NCBI RefSeq assembly: GCF_014863355.1
Contig: NZ_JACZEP010000011.1
Location: 62,001-126,000 of the forward strand
Source: Aminobacter carboxidus
Lineage (GTDB): Bacteria; Pseudomonadota; Alphaproteobacteria; Rhizobiales; Rhizobiaceae
Direction of reading: 5' to 3'
Length of the DNA: 64,000 bases
Shown: positions 27,512-35,428 of the stretch, piece by piece
Numbering within the stretch: the stretch's first letter is position 1
How the letters are laid out: every line of letters starts with the position of its first letter
The notes under the pieces: model-generated
What the model was told of the DNA's origin: nothing
What the model saw: the letters and a program-made list of their open reading frames with translations, nothing else
The model's database searches: none
Translations under genes and position numbers: made by a program

Positions 27512-28447
27512 ATGCGCAACGTTACCCTTCGCCACTTCAGGATGGTCTCCGCCATACACATGGAAGGTAAAATCGTAAGCGCAGCCAAGGCGTTAGGGTT
27601 AACTGGGCCGGCGGTGACGTTGCAGCTCCAGCAGGTTGAAGAAGCGATTGGAATTCAACTTTTCGAGCGATCCGCGCACGGGATGCGTCCGACTGACGCA
27701 GGCCTCGTCTTCATTAAGGCCGCGCATGCTGTCGATGAAACAATGCGGCTGCTTCAGGAAGAGATTGATGCCGTTAAGGGTGTGAGAAAGGGGCATCTCA
27801 TCATCGGTGCTGTCTCGACGGCAAAGTACTTCGCGCCACAAATTATCGCAGGTTTCAAGAAGGAGTATCCCAACATCGACCTTAAGCTGGTGATCGGAAA
27901 CCGCGCAGAGACGATCGCCAAGCTAAAGGATCATGTCTTCGATATCGCGCTGATGGGACGGACCCCGCCGGACCTGCCGGTCGAAGCCCGGGTGTTCGGC
28001 GACCACCCCCTGGTGATTGTTGCGCCCCCGGACCATCCGCTAGTGGGCGCGAGGGACATACCAAAGGCGAGAATCGCGGAAGAGCACTTCATCGTGCGCG
28101 AGGCGGGCTCGGGCACGCGCCTGTCGTTCGAGCGGTTTCTCGCCGACATTCCGGGGCTGGTGGAGGAGCCGGGGACGGAGATGGATTCCAATGAAACAAT
28201 CAAACAGGCGGTCATGGCTGGCCTGGGCGTTGCGTTCATATCGGCACATACCGTCGCATTCGAGGTAGAAGCGGGACGAATGGCCGTTCTGGACGTTGTC
28301 GGCGTCCCAGTTCGCCGACAATGGTTCTCAGTAATCCGGAGCGATCGCATCGTGACGCCCGCCATAAGCGCCTTCCGCGACTTCCTGGCGCTCAAAGGAG
28401 CCAGGTTCCTGCCTGTTCTGGGTAAACTCTATCCCGCAGTCAAATAG
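27512..28447 (+). CDS. cbbR: CbbR, LysR-family activator of the cbb operon
   Basis: A 311-residue LysR-type regulator divergent from cbbF. The N-terminal winged helix-turn-helix reads LRHFRMVSAIHMEGKIVSAA through TGPAVTLQLQQVEEAIG. The effector domain begins about residue 90 (GHLIIGAVSTAKYFAP) and contains LVIGNRAETI and the GSGTRLSFERF loop typical of CbbR. The family senses reduced metabolites such as ribulose bisphosphate, phosphoenolpyruvate or NADPH and activates cbb transcription. It also probably represses itself from the shared intergenic sites. Confidence 0.95.
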   Translation: MRNVTLRHFRMVSAIHMEGKIVSAAKALGLTGPAVTLQLQQVEEAIGIQLFERSAHGMRPTDAGLVFIKAAHAVDETMRLLQEEIDAVKGVRKGHLIIGAVSTAKYFAPQIIAGFKKEYPNIDLKLVIGNRAETIAKLKDHVFDIALMGRTPPDLPVEARVFGDHPLVIVAPPDHPLVGARDIPKARIAEEHFIVREAGSGTRLSFERFLADIPGLVEEPGTEMDSNETIKQAVMAGLGVAFISAHTVAFEVEAGRMAVLDVVGVPVRRQWFSVIRSDRIVTPAISAFRDFLALKGARFLPVLGKLYPAVK

Positions 28448-28449
28448 GG

Positions 28450-28572
28450 CTCGACGCCCTCGGGCGAGGTTTTAGGATGTCAACGGCCTGAGCGGTCAAG
28501 ATGAAGGGTTTGGGGTCGGCATTGTGATGCTCCAAGTAGGCCTCGATGGCGGTCGTCAGATCGGTCACGCTT
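28450..28572 (-). pseudogene. IS630-family transposase C-terminal remnant
   Basis: The minus strand just after cbbR encodes TTAIEAYLEHHNADPKPFI, the characteristic end of IS630-family transposases (IxxYLxxHNxxPKPFxWT). Only about 35 residues remain and no element end is visible. It lies against other transposon debris. Confidence 0.65.
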
Positions 28573-28574
28573 CA

Positions 28575-28690
28575 GAAGACGCCGCGCCGGATGGCGTACT
28601 CGCTACGCGTCGGTTTTGCAGAATGTCGACAACCTGACGGCGCTCCAGATCGACGATCATCGTGCCGTAGCCATTCGGTTGTCCTCGAAG
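28575..28690 (-). pseudogene. ISL3-family transposase internal fragment
   Basis: The minus-strand reading YGTMIVDLERRQVVDIL matches the segment RYGTIVCDLERRRIVTLL of the intact ISL3 transposase at 29417-30925, then runs to a stop. Only about 30 residues survive. It is out of frame with the adjacent RES fragment, to which it is joined at about 28690. Confidence 0.55.
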
Positions 28691-28862
28691 AGATGGCTCT
28701 GCAACTCGATCAAATCTGACGACAGAACGCGATCGAACAGCGCATAGCAGATCTCCCCATTGTTGTGACGCGATCGGTAGGCCACGCCCTCGAGAGAGGG
28801 AAAATCGTTGTGGAGATCGAGCGCCAAGGCCCTTGAAGGAGCATAGTCGTCACTGGCACTTA
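28690..28862 (-). pseudogene. RES-domain protein C-terminal fragment
   Basis: The minus strand encodes a stretch with LDLHNDFPSLEGVAYRSRHN followed by CYALFDRVLSS, the conserved end of RES-domain toxins (NAD+-degrading enzymes paired with Xre antitoxins). The N-terminal catalytic part is missing and the fragment ends in a stop shortly after the join to transposon sequence. The region 28862-29120 holds no gene I can support. Confidence 0.55.
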
Positions 28863-29124
28863 GCTCTTTTCCATCCGTGGTCCGCTCGCCTCAATCAGAA
28901 GCATGGAAGCCGACCCCGGTTTTTTCTCCGCCGCGGAGGGCCGAGGAAGATGGACCGAGATTTGCAACGCTCGATCTGCTAGAACATAATATGAACATGC
29001 AGCATCGTCCATCGTACAGAAAGCAGCAGACATGGACCAAGCCCGTGACGACCTTATCGAGCGTCTCCGAGCTGACGAAGCGCGGCGCCTCGGCCGAGAA
29101 ATTGGCCAGACAACTTATCGCTCC

Positions 29125-29200
29125 ACGGATCACCCATCACTGCGAGATCATCGAGACTGGCAACGAGTCCTGGCGCTTCAAGAACCGATCTCAAAGCTAA
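29125..29200 (+). pseudogene. istB: IS21-family IstB C-terminal remnant
   Basis: The plus strand encodes ITHHCEIIETGNESWRFKNR and then a stop, the typical tail of IstB, the IS21 helper ATPase. The rest of istB and all of istA are absent upstream. The matching IS21 right end lies downstream (GGGGTCAAAATTGG at 29291-29304, interrupted, then resuming at 30956 and 32215-32245). Confidence 0.6.
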
Positions 29201-29304
29201 AGCCGGGGCGCCCAACAAACGCGCCCGACCGGGCTGCGCAACCCCGACCAGCTCCACCCGGTCGGGCGCTCACCGTCGTGCTCTGCAAGGGGGGTCAAAA
29301 TTGG

Positions 29305-30947
29305 GCTCTGACTCAGATTTGATGATTTTGCATGGCGGATTGGTGCTGTTTCACGAGGGGAATCAGCGCCATGGCGAACATATTGAGTTTGTCGTCCCTG
29401 ATCCCGGCCGGATTGGTTGTCGAGCGTTCCGCCGAGGAGGAGGGGATGTTGGTGGTTTCGGCACGTTCGGTCGCCGCGTCGGCAATGCCCACTCTGTGGG
29501 CGCGTTTCCGTCCGCGTCCACAGCCGATACGTCAGGACCATCGCGGACCTGCCATGTGCCGGCAGGAAGGTCAGGCTTCGGCTGACCGCCCGCCGCTTCG
29601 TTTGCGAGGCGACGTTCTGTCGGCGACGCATCTTCGCGGAGCGGTTCGAAGACGATGTGGTCGCCGAACGCTCCAGGCGAACGTCGCGTCTCGAGTGTCT
29701 CGTTCATCATCTCGGGCTGGCGCTTGGCGGTAGGCCGGCCGCCGGCTTTGCCAGGCGGCTGATGGTGCCGGTCAGCAACGACACGCTGTTGCGGGTGGTG
29801 CGGCGTCGTGCCGGTCTGCCTTATGATCGTCTGAACGTCATCGGCATCGACGATTGGGCGTGGCGTCGAAATCATCGCTACGGAACCATAGTATGCGATC
29901 TGGAGCGGCGGCGCATCGTGACGCTCTTGCCCGATCGCGAGATCGCTACCGTGCAGGCGTGGATCGCCAATCATCCCGAAATCGCGATTGTCTCGCGCGA
30001 CCGCGGCGGCGGTTATGGCGAAGCGGTGACGAAGACGTTGCCGGAGGCGATTCAGGTCGCCGACCGCTGGCATCTCATGGAGAATGCAAGTTCCGCCTTC
30101 CTGGACGCCGTGCGGAAATCGATGCGCCCGATCCGGGCCGCGATCGGCGCAGCCACGATTGATCCCGACTTGCTGACCTGCGCGGAGAGGCTGCAATACG
30201 AGGGATTCCTGCGACGCGAGGAAATTAATACCGCAATCATGAAGCTCGCAGGCGAAGGCATCGCAATCAAGGAGATCGTGCGCCGCACCGGCCACAGCCG
30301 GAAACTGGTCCGACAGGTGATGCGCGGCGAGAGGACGGATATCTTCCGGGTTCGGCAGAGCTCGCTTGAAGCGTACCTGCCGATGCTCGACGAGTGGTGG
30401 AGCGCGGGTTGCCGCAATGGCGCCGAGCTCTGGCGACGCCTGACGTCCAAGGGCTTTCGCGGCTCGCTCCGCGTAGTCGGCGAGTGGGCGACCCGCCGCC
30501 GCCGCGCCGAGCGGGCATCCGAACAGCAACTTCGCAAAGTGCCGTCGGCCAGAACCATCGCGCGATTGATGACAACGGCTCGCGATCACCTCAGCAAATC
30601 CGACTCGGTGACCATGGCCGCCGTCGGGGCGGGCGTGCCCATGCTGGTCGAGGCCCGCTGTCTCATCGACAGGTTCCAGGCGATGATCCGGACGAAGGCC
30701 GCGAGCGACCTGGACGCTTGGGTAACGGAGGCCACCACGAGCCTGATTGCGTCTTTCGCAAGCGGCATCACGCGCGACCGCGCAGCCGTCCGCGCCGCCA
30801 TCATCGAACCCTGGTCGAACGGGCAGACCGAGGGTCAGATCACGAAACTCAAGCTGGTGAAGCGCCAGATGTATGGTCGTGGAAAGCTCGACCTCCTGCA
30901 AGCCAGACTGATCGGCGCGGCATGATCATCGGGATTGCGTCAGAGCC
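29305..30947 (+). mobile_element. ISL3-family insertion sequence
   Basis: A 1.64 kb element with imperfect terminal inverted repeats (left GCTCTGACTCA..., right reverse complement GGCTCTGACGCA...). It is flanked by the eight-base direct repeat AAAATTGG at 29297-29304 and 30948-30955, the duplication size expected for ISL3. It carries one transposase gene with a frameshift near its N-terminus. Confidence 0.8.
29371..30925 (+). pseudogene. ISL3-family transposase, N-terminal frameshift
   Basis: The natural N-terminus (MANILSLSSLIPAGLVVE) starts at 29371, but the zinc-finger-like segment (CPLCGRVSVRVHSRY) and everything after it are in another frame, open from 29417. The switch occurs near 29480, where two bases appear to be missing. 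From there about 480 residues are intact: GIDDWAWRRNHRYG (first catalytic Asp), ADRWHLMEN (second) and EPWSNGQTEGQITKLKLVKR (Glu). A mutational or sequencing frameshift is more likely than programmed frameshifting, since ISL3 elements normally have one ORF. The element may be non-autonomous. Confidence 0.8.
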
Positions 30948-31041
30948 AAAATTGGACGCCGATCTGGAGTGGGCCCCTCGGGCCGGACGATTAGAGCGGA
31001 AATGATTTGACCCTGCGCCGGGCTTTCGAAGGATGGAAGCC

Positions 31042-31392
31042 ATGGCAAGACACCGATCCCACAGCGTCGAATTCAAGCGGCAGGTTGTGCAGGAATATCT
31101 GGCCGGCGAGACCTTGCATGGCTTGGCGAAGCGCCACGACATCTCCCGCAACCTGATCCGGATCTGGGTCGACAAGTACGAGGCCGGCGCATTCGATGAC
31201 GACGCACAGGCCGCTGACCTGGTCCAGGCCTACGAGGCGCGGATCGCCGCGCTCGAGCGCCTGGTCGGCAAGCAGGCGCTCGAGCTGGAATTTCTAAAGG
31301 GGGCTCAACGCTTCGGACCACGGCCGAGAAATGCACCCATGTCCGTCGTCGCCGGCCCCGCGGTCTCTCCGTCTCGGAAGGATGCCGTCTGA
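31042..31392 (+). CDS. IS3-family OrfA (helix-turn-helix protein)
   Basis: A protein of about 116 residues with an IS3 OrfA helix-turn-helix (MARHRSHSVEFKRQVVQEYL, LHGLAKRHDISRNLIRIW) and a leucine-zipper-like helix (VQAYEARIAALERLVGKQAL). The zipper is used to dimerise and to form OrfAB. An ATG three codons upstream is possible. The stop overlaps the orfB start (TGATG). A run ending the zipper (tttctaaaggggg) could serve for -1 frameshifting to make the fused transposase, as in other IS3 members; that is inference. Confidence 0.85.
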   Translation: MARHRSHSVEFKRQVVQEYLAGETLHGLAKRHDISRNLIRIWVDKYEAGAFDDDAQAADLVQAYEARIAALERLVGKQALELEFLKGAQRFGPRPRNAPMSVVAGPAVSPSRKDAV

Positions 31393-32186
31393 TGGGGATC
31401 GCGCGCTCCACCTACTACGACAAGCCGAAGCGAGCCGTCGACGACACCGCCTTGGTCGAGGCGATGCACGCCCTCAAGGACGAGTTCGAAGTTTATGGAT
31501 GGCGGCGGATGCAGGCGGCGCTCGGCCAGCAGGGATGGGTCGTGAACCACAAGAAGCTTAAGCGACTGATGCGCGAGCAAGGGCTCAATGCCCGGCGCCG
31601 GCGCCGCTACGTCACGACCACCGACAGCGACCACGACCAGCCGATCTTCCCGGACAGGACGAAAGACATGATCGTCGACGGTCCTGACCAGCTCTGGGTG
31701 GCCGACATCACCTACGTCGCCGTAGCCGTCGGCTTCGTCTACGTCGCCGTCATCATGGACGCCTGGTCCAGACGGATCATCGGCTACGCCATGAGCCGGC
31801 GGATCGACGCGCGGCTGACGCTGGCGGCGCTCGACGCGGCGATTGCCCTGCGCCAGCCGCCGCCCGGTTGCGTGCACCACGGCGACCGCGGGTCGCAATA
31901 CGCAGCCGAGAAGTACCGCGACCGCCTTCGCGAGGCGAGGCTCGTCGGATCCATGGGGCGGCGCGGCAATCCGTACGACAACGCGATGATGGAGAGCCTG
32001 ATGAAGACGCTGAAGGTCGAGGGCGTCTACCCGCTCGACTTCGAAACCGCCGAGGAGGTCGCCGAGCAGCTCCCGGCCTTTATCGAGAAATACAACGCCA
32101 GGCGCCTTCACTCATCGCTTGGCTACCTGAGCCCAGAACAGTACGAGAAGCAGCACGCCCGGCCGCCGGTCAAAAACGCCGCCTGA
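31392..32186 (+). CDS. IS3-family OrfB transposase (DDE)
   Basis: A 264-residue integrase-core protein. An N-terminal HTH_21-like segment (EVYGWRRMQAALGQQGWVVN, LMREQGLNARRRRRY) precedes the catalytic residues: LWVADITYVAV (Asp), VHHGDRGSQYA (Asp) and NPYDNAMMESLMKTLK (Glu), with YNARRLHSSLGYLSPEQYE at the end. It stops at the inner edge of the right inverted repeat. All catalytic residues are present. Confidence 0.92.
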   Translation: MGIARSTYYDKPKRAVDDTALVEAMHALKDEFEVYGWRRMQAALGQQGWVVNHKKLKRLMREQGLNARRRRRYVTTTDSDHDQPIFPDRTKDMIVDGPDQLWVADITYVAVAVGFVYVAVIMDAWSRRIIGYAMSRRIDARLTLAALDAAIALRQPPPGCVHHGDRGSQYAAEKYRDRLREARLVGSMGRRGNPYDNAMMESLMKTLKVEGVYPLDFETAEEVAEQLPAFIEKYNARRLHSSLGYLSPEQYEKQHARPPVKNAA

Positions 32187-32245
32187 AATCGTCCGGCCCG
32201 AGGGGCCCACTCCAATCCGGGGTCAGTTTTGGGTGCCGATTGACA

Positions 32246-32932
32246 GGTCTGATAGACCTCAGGAAAGCCGGCGCGTTTCGGGGAAAGGGAACGCTGCTGC
32301 AGAAAGCAAATGAGGTGATGAAGGACGCATGGGAGACCGGGGATTCACACGCCGTCGTCGCCGCAATGGCGGAGTTCCGACGGCTCTATCAAAAGGACCT
32401 GCTGGATCATTCCCCGGTCGCGCACACTGACCAGACGGAATTCCGCGCCTGGTCGAAGCGCTTTGCGCAATGGCTGTTCAGCACCGATCATATCGCGATC
32501 CGCTATGGGATCGATTACGATGGTGTCGACATCCGCAAGCTGTCGCCGGGCACCCGCGGCATCGTGCTCCTGCTCCTCTATCTAGCGCTGGACGACAGCG
32601 ATAACCGGCCGCTGGTGATCGACCAGCCCGAGGAGAACCTCGATCCCAAGTCGGTTTTCGATGAGCTGGTCCACCTTTTCATCGAGGCGAAGGTCCACCG
32701 CCAGGTCATCATGGTCACGCACAATGCAAACCTCGTGATCAACACCGACGCGGACCAGATCATCATCGCCGACGCGGGACCGCATCCGCACGGCTCCCTG
32801 CCGCCGATCTCATACAGGTCGGGCGGATTGGAGAATGCAGATATCAGAAGGGCGGTCTGCGACATCCTAGAGGGTGGCGAAGGCGCATTCCAGGAGCGAG
32901 CGCGAAGGCTGCGCGTGAGGTTGGAGCGATAA
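32246..32932 (+). pseudogene. C-terminal fragment of TrlF/ABC-type AAA ATPase
   Basis: About 229 residues remain after the IS21 end. They contain the ABC-type signature region KLSPGTRGIVLLLLYLALDD, Walker B PLVIDQPEENLDP and a His switch in VIMVTHNANLVINTDADQ, followed by a C-terminal tail. This matches the end of large TrlF-family AAA-like ATPases (PHP plus ATPase), which are linked to RNA repair or defence. The Walker A half is lost, so the product cannot bind ATP. The gene was cut by the nested IS block. Confidence 0.7.
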
Positions 32933-33056
32933 GGGTGGACGTCAACGATTTGGTTGTGCACCCACATTTCGAATCCGCTGGCAAGCGCTGTGGCGGCGAC
33001 GGCGATCCTTGTCAGCGCGGAAGGGGTGCCGCCCGAAAGAGTGCACATTCACCATC

Positions 33057-34181
33057 TTAGACGATCCCCCATGCGCGAAAACTCCCCTTCCCCGTCAACT
33101 CACGCAGGTTGAACGCGCCGACGAGATCGAGCGCGCCTTGTCGCGAGACCTTCAGCTCCTCCTGGATCATGCTGGTCGACACCAACGGTCGCGACAGCAC
33201 GAGGTCGAGCAGTGCGGGGAGTTTCGAGGTGGCGCGGCGACCGCGGAGCACGCGTTCCATCTGTTCCTTGGCGAGCAGGAGACGGTCGTGCTCCTTCAGC
33301 CCGGTGCTCGCCGCCTCGCATATGGCGTCGATCCAGGCAAGAAGCCGATCGGTTCGGTTGTGGGCGCGTCGGCGCTCGCGGGGAATCTTTTGCGCGCCGA
33401 GATGCAGGCATGGCAGATGATGGACGGCAGGGCCTTCCTGGCGCATCAGAGCAGCCACCAGAAGAGGTCCAATCCAGGCACCCCGCTGAAGTACCTCTAT
33501 GTCGTTCCACGCATCGAGCAGCAGCGCGGCACGCAGCACGACGGGCAGATGCCGCGTCCGATCCAGCGCATCGCGCCATTCGGCGAGCCGGCCGCCCTCG
33601 TCCCAATCCTCGTCGAAAAACACCGACAGCCGGTTATCGTCTTGCGGAACCCGCCGCAGCGGCACGGCGGCGCCGCTGAGGATTTTGGACGAACGCGCCA
33701 GCAACGCATCGATCTCCGCGAATTCCCGGGTCAGCGCATCGTCTTCGGGCACCTCAGCCGCCGTCGCGGGCGCGGCTTTCGTCAGCACGCCCCCCTCCCC
33801 TTCCCGGCCATCTACCGATAGGTCCACGCCGGACCCATCCTGCCCCGTCAGCTCGCGCAGGCCTTCCCGCCCGAAGACCCAGTCGCAGGGCTGGGAGAGG
33901 ATACGCCGTCGCTTGCGCAAGACGGCGTGTGCCCTGGTCAGTTCGTGGGTCGGTGAACGCTGATCCATCTGAGCGTCGTGGAAGACCAGATCTTCAAGGT
34001 GGACGAGCTCGCCTTCGATCCATAGAGCGGCGGTGGCGTCGTGGAAGTGCGAGCGCTCGATCCAACCCTCGCGCACGGGCGAGCGTGCCAGGCGCTCATC
34101 GAGGCGCACCAAAGTCGCGGTTGCCTCTCCGGTCGGCCGAATGAGGGCTTCCAGAGGCAGATTGCCGATTTCATAAGCCAT
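33057..34181 (-). CDS. DUF1612/HTH plasmid protein (RHE_PE00001-like)
   Basis: A 374-residue protein of the type often found on rhizobial plasmids, with an N-terminal DUF1612 region (DERLARSPVREGWIERSHF, ALWIEGELVHLEDLVFHDAQ) and a C-terminal helix-turn-helix (LVLSRPLVSTSMIQEELKVS, RQGALDLVGAFNLRELTGKG). Function is unknown; a role in plasmid maintenance or regulation is inferred from its recurrent position near repABC. A truncated paralogue lies at 11321-11560. The family name is recalled from memory. The gap 32933-33056 shows nothing coding. Confidence 0.65.
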   Translation of the reverse strand: MAYEIGNLPLEALIRPTGEATATLVRLDERLARSPVREGWIERSHFHDATAALWIEGELVHLEDLVFHDAQMDQRSPTHELTRAHAVLRKRRRILSQPCDWVFGREGLRELTGQDGSGVDLSVDGREGEGGVLTKAAPATAAEVPEDDALTREFAEIDALLARSSKILSGAAVPLRRVPQDDNRLSVFFDEDWDEGGRLAEWRDALDRTRHLPVVLRAALLLDAWNDIEVLQRGAWIGPLLVAALMRQEGPAVHHLPCLHLGAQKIPRERRRAHNRTDRLLAWIDAICEAASTGLKEHDRLLLAKEQMERVLRGRRATSKLPALLDLVLSRPLVSTSMIQEELKVSRQGALDLVGAFNLRELTGKGSFRAWGIV

Positions 34182-34421
34182 TGTTTTGGCTGTATCTGAT
34201 TTGCGATTGTCAAGCCAGTTCCCATTTAACTTGACCTGTCGGGGATTATTTCGACGACCACCACGTCATGCATTAAGGAGTTCCGCCGTGGTCTGTACAG
34301 CCACGCAGCCCAGACACGAGGGGAGCGCGAAAACCGCGCATTTCCGGCATCTGCCGGCCGGTAGCGATGGTGCAAAGTCCCTCAAGAGACGTTTACAAAT
34401 GATCGGTTATCCTTATCCTCT

Positions 34422-35417
34422 GTGTTTGGAAAAGCTGCTCCGAAAACACACTCTCAGGCGCTCCGGATGGCCGCTGACACGCAAAATCGCGCTTCCCGTC
34501 GACCACAGGGCCGGCTTATCGGCTATGCGCGCGTCTCCACGGACGAACAGACCACCGAAGCGCAGGAGATGGAACTGCGTGCCGCCGGCTGCGAGACCAT
34601 CGTCCAGGAGCATGGCTCCGGCGCCTCGCGCGCCCGCCCTGCCCTCGCCAGGCTCGTCCGCGAAATCCCCGCCGGCGATACCCTGGTCGTCGTGCGTCTC
34701 GACCGCTTGGCGCGCTCGGTCAGCCATTTGCTCGAGGTGATTGAGGATCTGACCGCCCGGAATGCCCATTTTCGCTCGCTGCGGGATCCGATCGACACCA
34801 CAACGCCGCAGGGCATGTTTTCGCTGCAGGTCCTCGGCGCCGTCGCCCAACTCGAGCGCGCGCTGATCTCCGAACGCACCAAGGCTGGGATTCGCGCGGC
34901 GAAGGCGAAAGGCAAGCTTCCAGGCAATCCCGGAATCCGCGAGCGTCGGCCGGAGGCGCTGGCGAAGGTTACGGCCGCCCAAAGGGCCGCCTTTGGCGCG
35001 CGCATTCAAGCCACCGCCAGCCAGTGGCTTCCCACGGTGCGGCGGATGCGGCCCGACAACACGTGGGACGACATTGCGCGAGTGCTGAAGCAGCGCGGTC
35101 TTGACTGGACGCCGGAACGCCTCCGCCGCGCTGTGAAGTGGCTGGTCGCCGAGCATCTCGCCGATGCTCGCCTGCTCAGGAAGTCCCCTCCCCGCCTGCC
35201 CGAAGACCGGCTGATGACCCTGGTGGCCGGCATCCATGCCTCGAACCCGGCCCTGACGCTGCGCGAGATCGCCGGCCAGCTCGAGCGCTTGCATGAACGG
35301 ACTCCCCGCGGCGGGTCGAAATGGTCGCCCTCCTCCGTCAAAAACCTCATCGACCGAGCGCGCCGATCGGGGCTCATCGCCGACGCGGCCGCGAACGTGG
35401 GCGCATCCGCCGGGTAG
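34422..35417 (+). CDS. Serine recombinase (resolvase/invertase family)
   Basis: A 331-residue site-specific recombinase. The catalytic domain begins GRLIGYARVSTDEQTTEAQ (nucleophile Ser), with LVVVRLDRLARS, TPQGMFSLQVLGAVAQLERA and LISERTKAGIRAAKAKG. The C-terminal half has two helix-turn-helix-like regions (TWDDIARVLKQRGLDWTPER and LTLREIAGQLERLHERTP), longer than in Tn3-type resolvases. Its position beside repC suggests plasmid dimer resolution. The first codon is a GTG at 34422; an ATG at 34467 is a good alternative. The 240-base upstream region 34182-34421 may hold its recombination site, but I see no clear repeat pair. Confidence 0.85.
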   Translation: MFGKAAPKTHSQALRMAADTQNRASRRPQGRLIGYARVSTDEQTTEAQEMELRAAGCETIVQEHGSGASRARPALARLVREIPAGDTLVVVRLDRLARSVSHLLEVIEDLTARNAHFRSLRDPIDTTTPQGMFSLQVLGAVAQLERALISERTKAGIRAAKAKGKLPGNPGIRERRPEALAKVTAAQRAAFGARIQATASQWLPTVRRMRPDNTWDDIARVLKQRGLDWTPERLRRAVKWLVAEHLADARLLRKSPPRLPEDRLMTLVAGIHASNPALTLREIAGQLERLHERTPRGGSKWSPSSVKNLIDRARRSGLIADAAANVGASAG

Positions 35418-35428
35418 CTGGGACCTCG

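Larger units (their letters stand above)
30965..32214 (+). mobile_element. IS3-family insertion sequence
   Basis: A 1,250-base element with perfect 28-base terminal inverted repeats (30965-30992 and 32187-32214, starting TGGAGTGGGC). It is flanked by the three-base target duplication ATC (30962-30964 and 32215-32217). It carries overlapping orfA and orfB. Perfect ends, intact ORFs and a clear duplication indicate a recent, probably still active insertion. Confidence 0.93.
29125..32245 (+). mobile_element. IS21-type right-end remnant containing nested ISL3 and IS3 elements
   Basis: Removing the IS3 element and one ATC, and the ISL3 element with one AAAATTGG, rejoins two tandem GGGGTCA...GCCGAT repeats that end in TGACA at 32245. 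This is the subterminal repeat pattern of an IS21 right end behind istB. The order of insertion is therefore IS21 first, ISL3 into it, then IS3 into the remaining end. The 3' side abuts a truncated TrlF-like gene. Confidence 0.6.

Noticed and set aside
29363-30901. A 512-codon open frame on the minus strand
   Set aside because: It is antisense to the ISL3 transposase, rich in Arg/His/Ala with no recognisable domain; high GC content keeps such shadow frames open.
31305-32111. A 268-codon minus-strand frame over the IS3 element
   Set aside because: Antisense to the DDE transposase OrfB, whose catalytic motifs are clear; no independent evidence for it.
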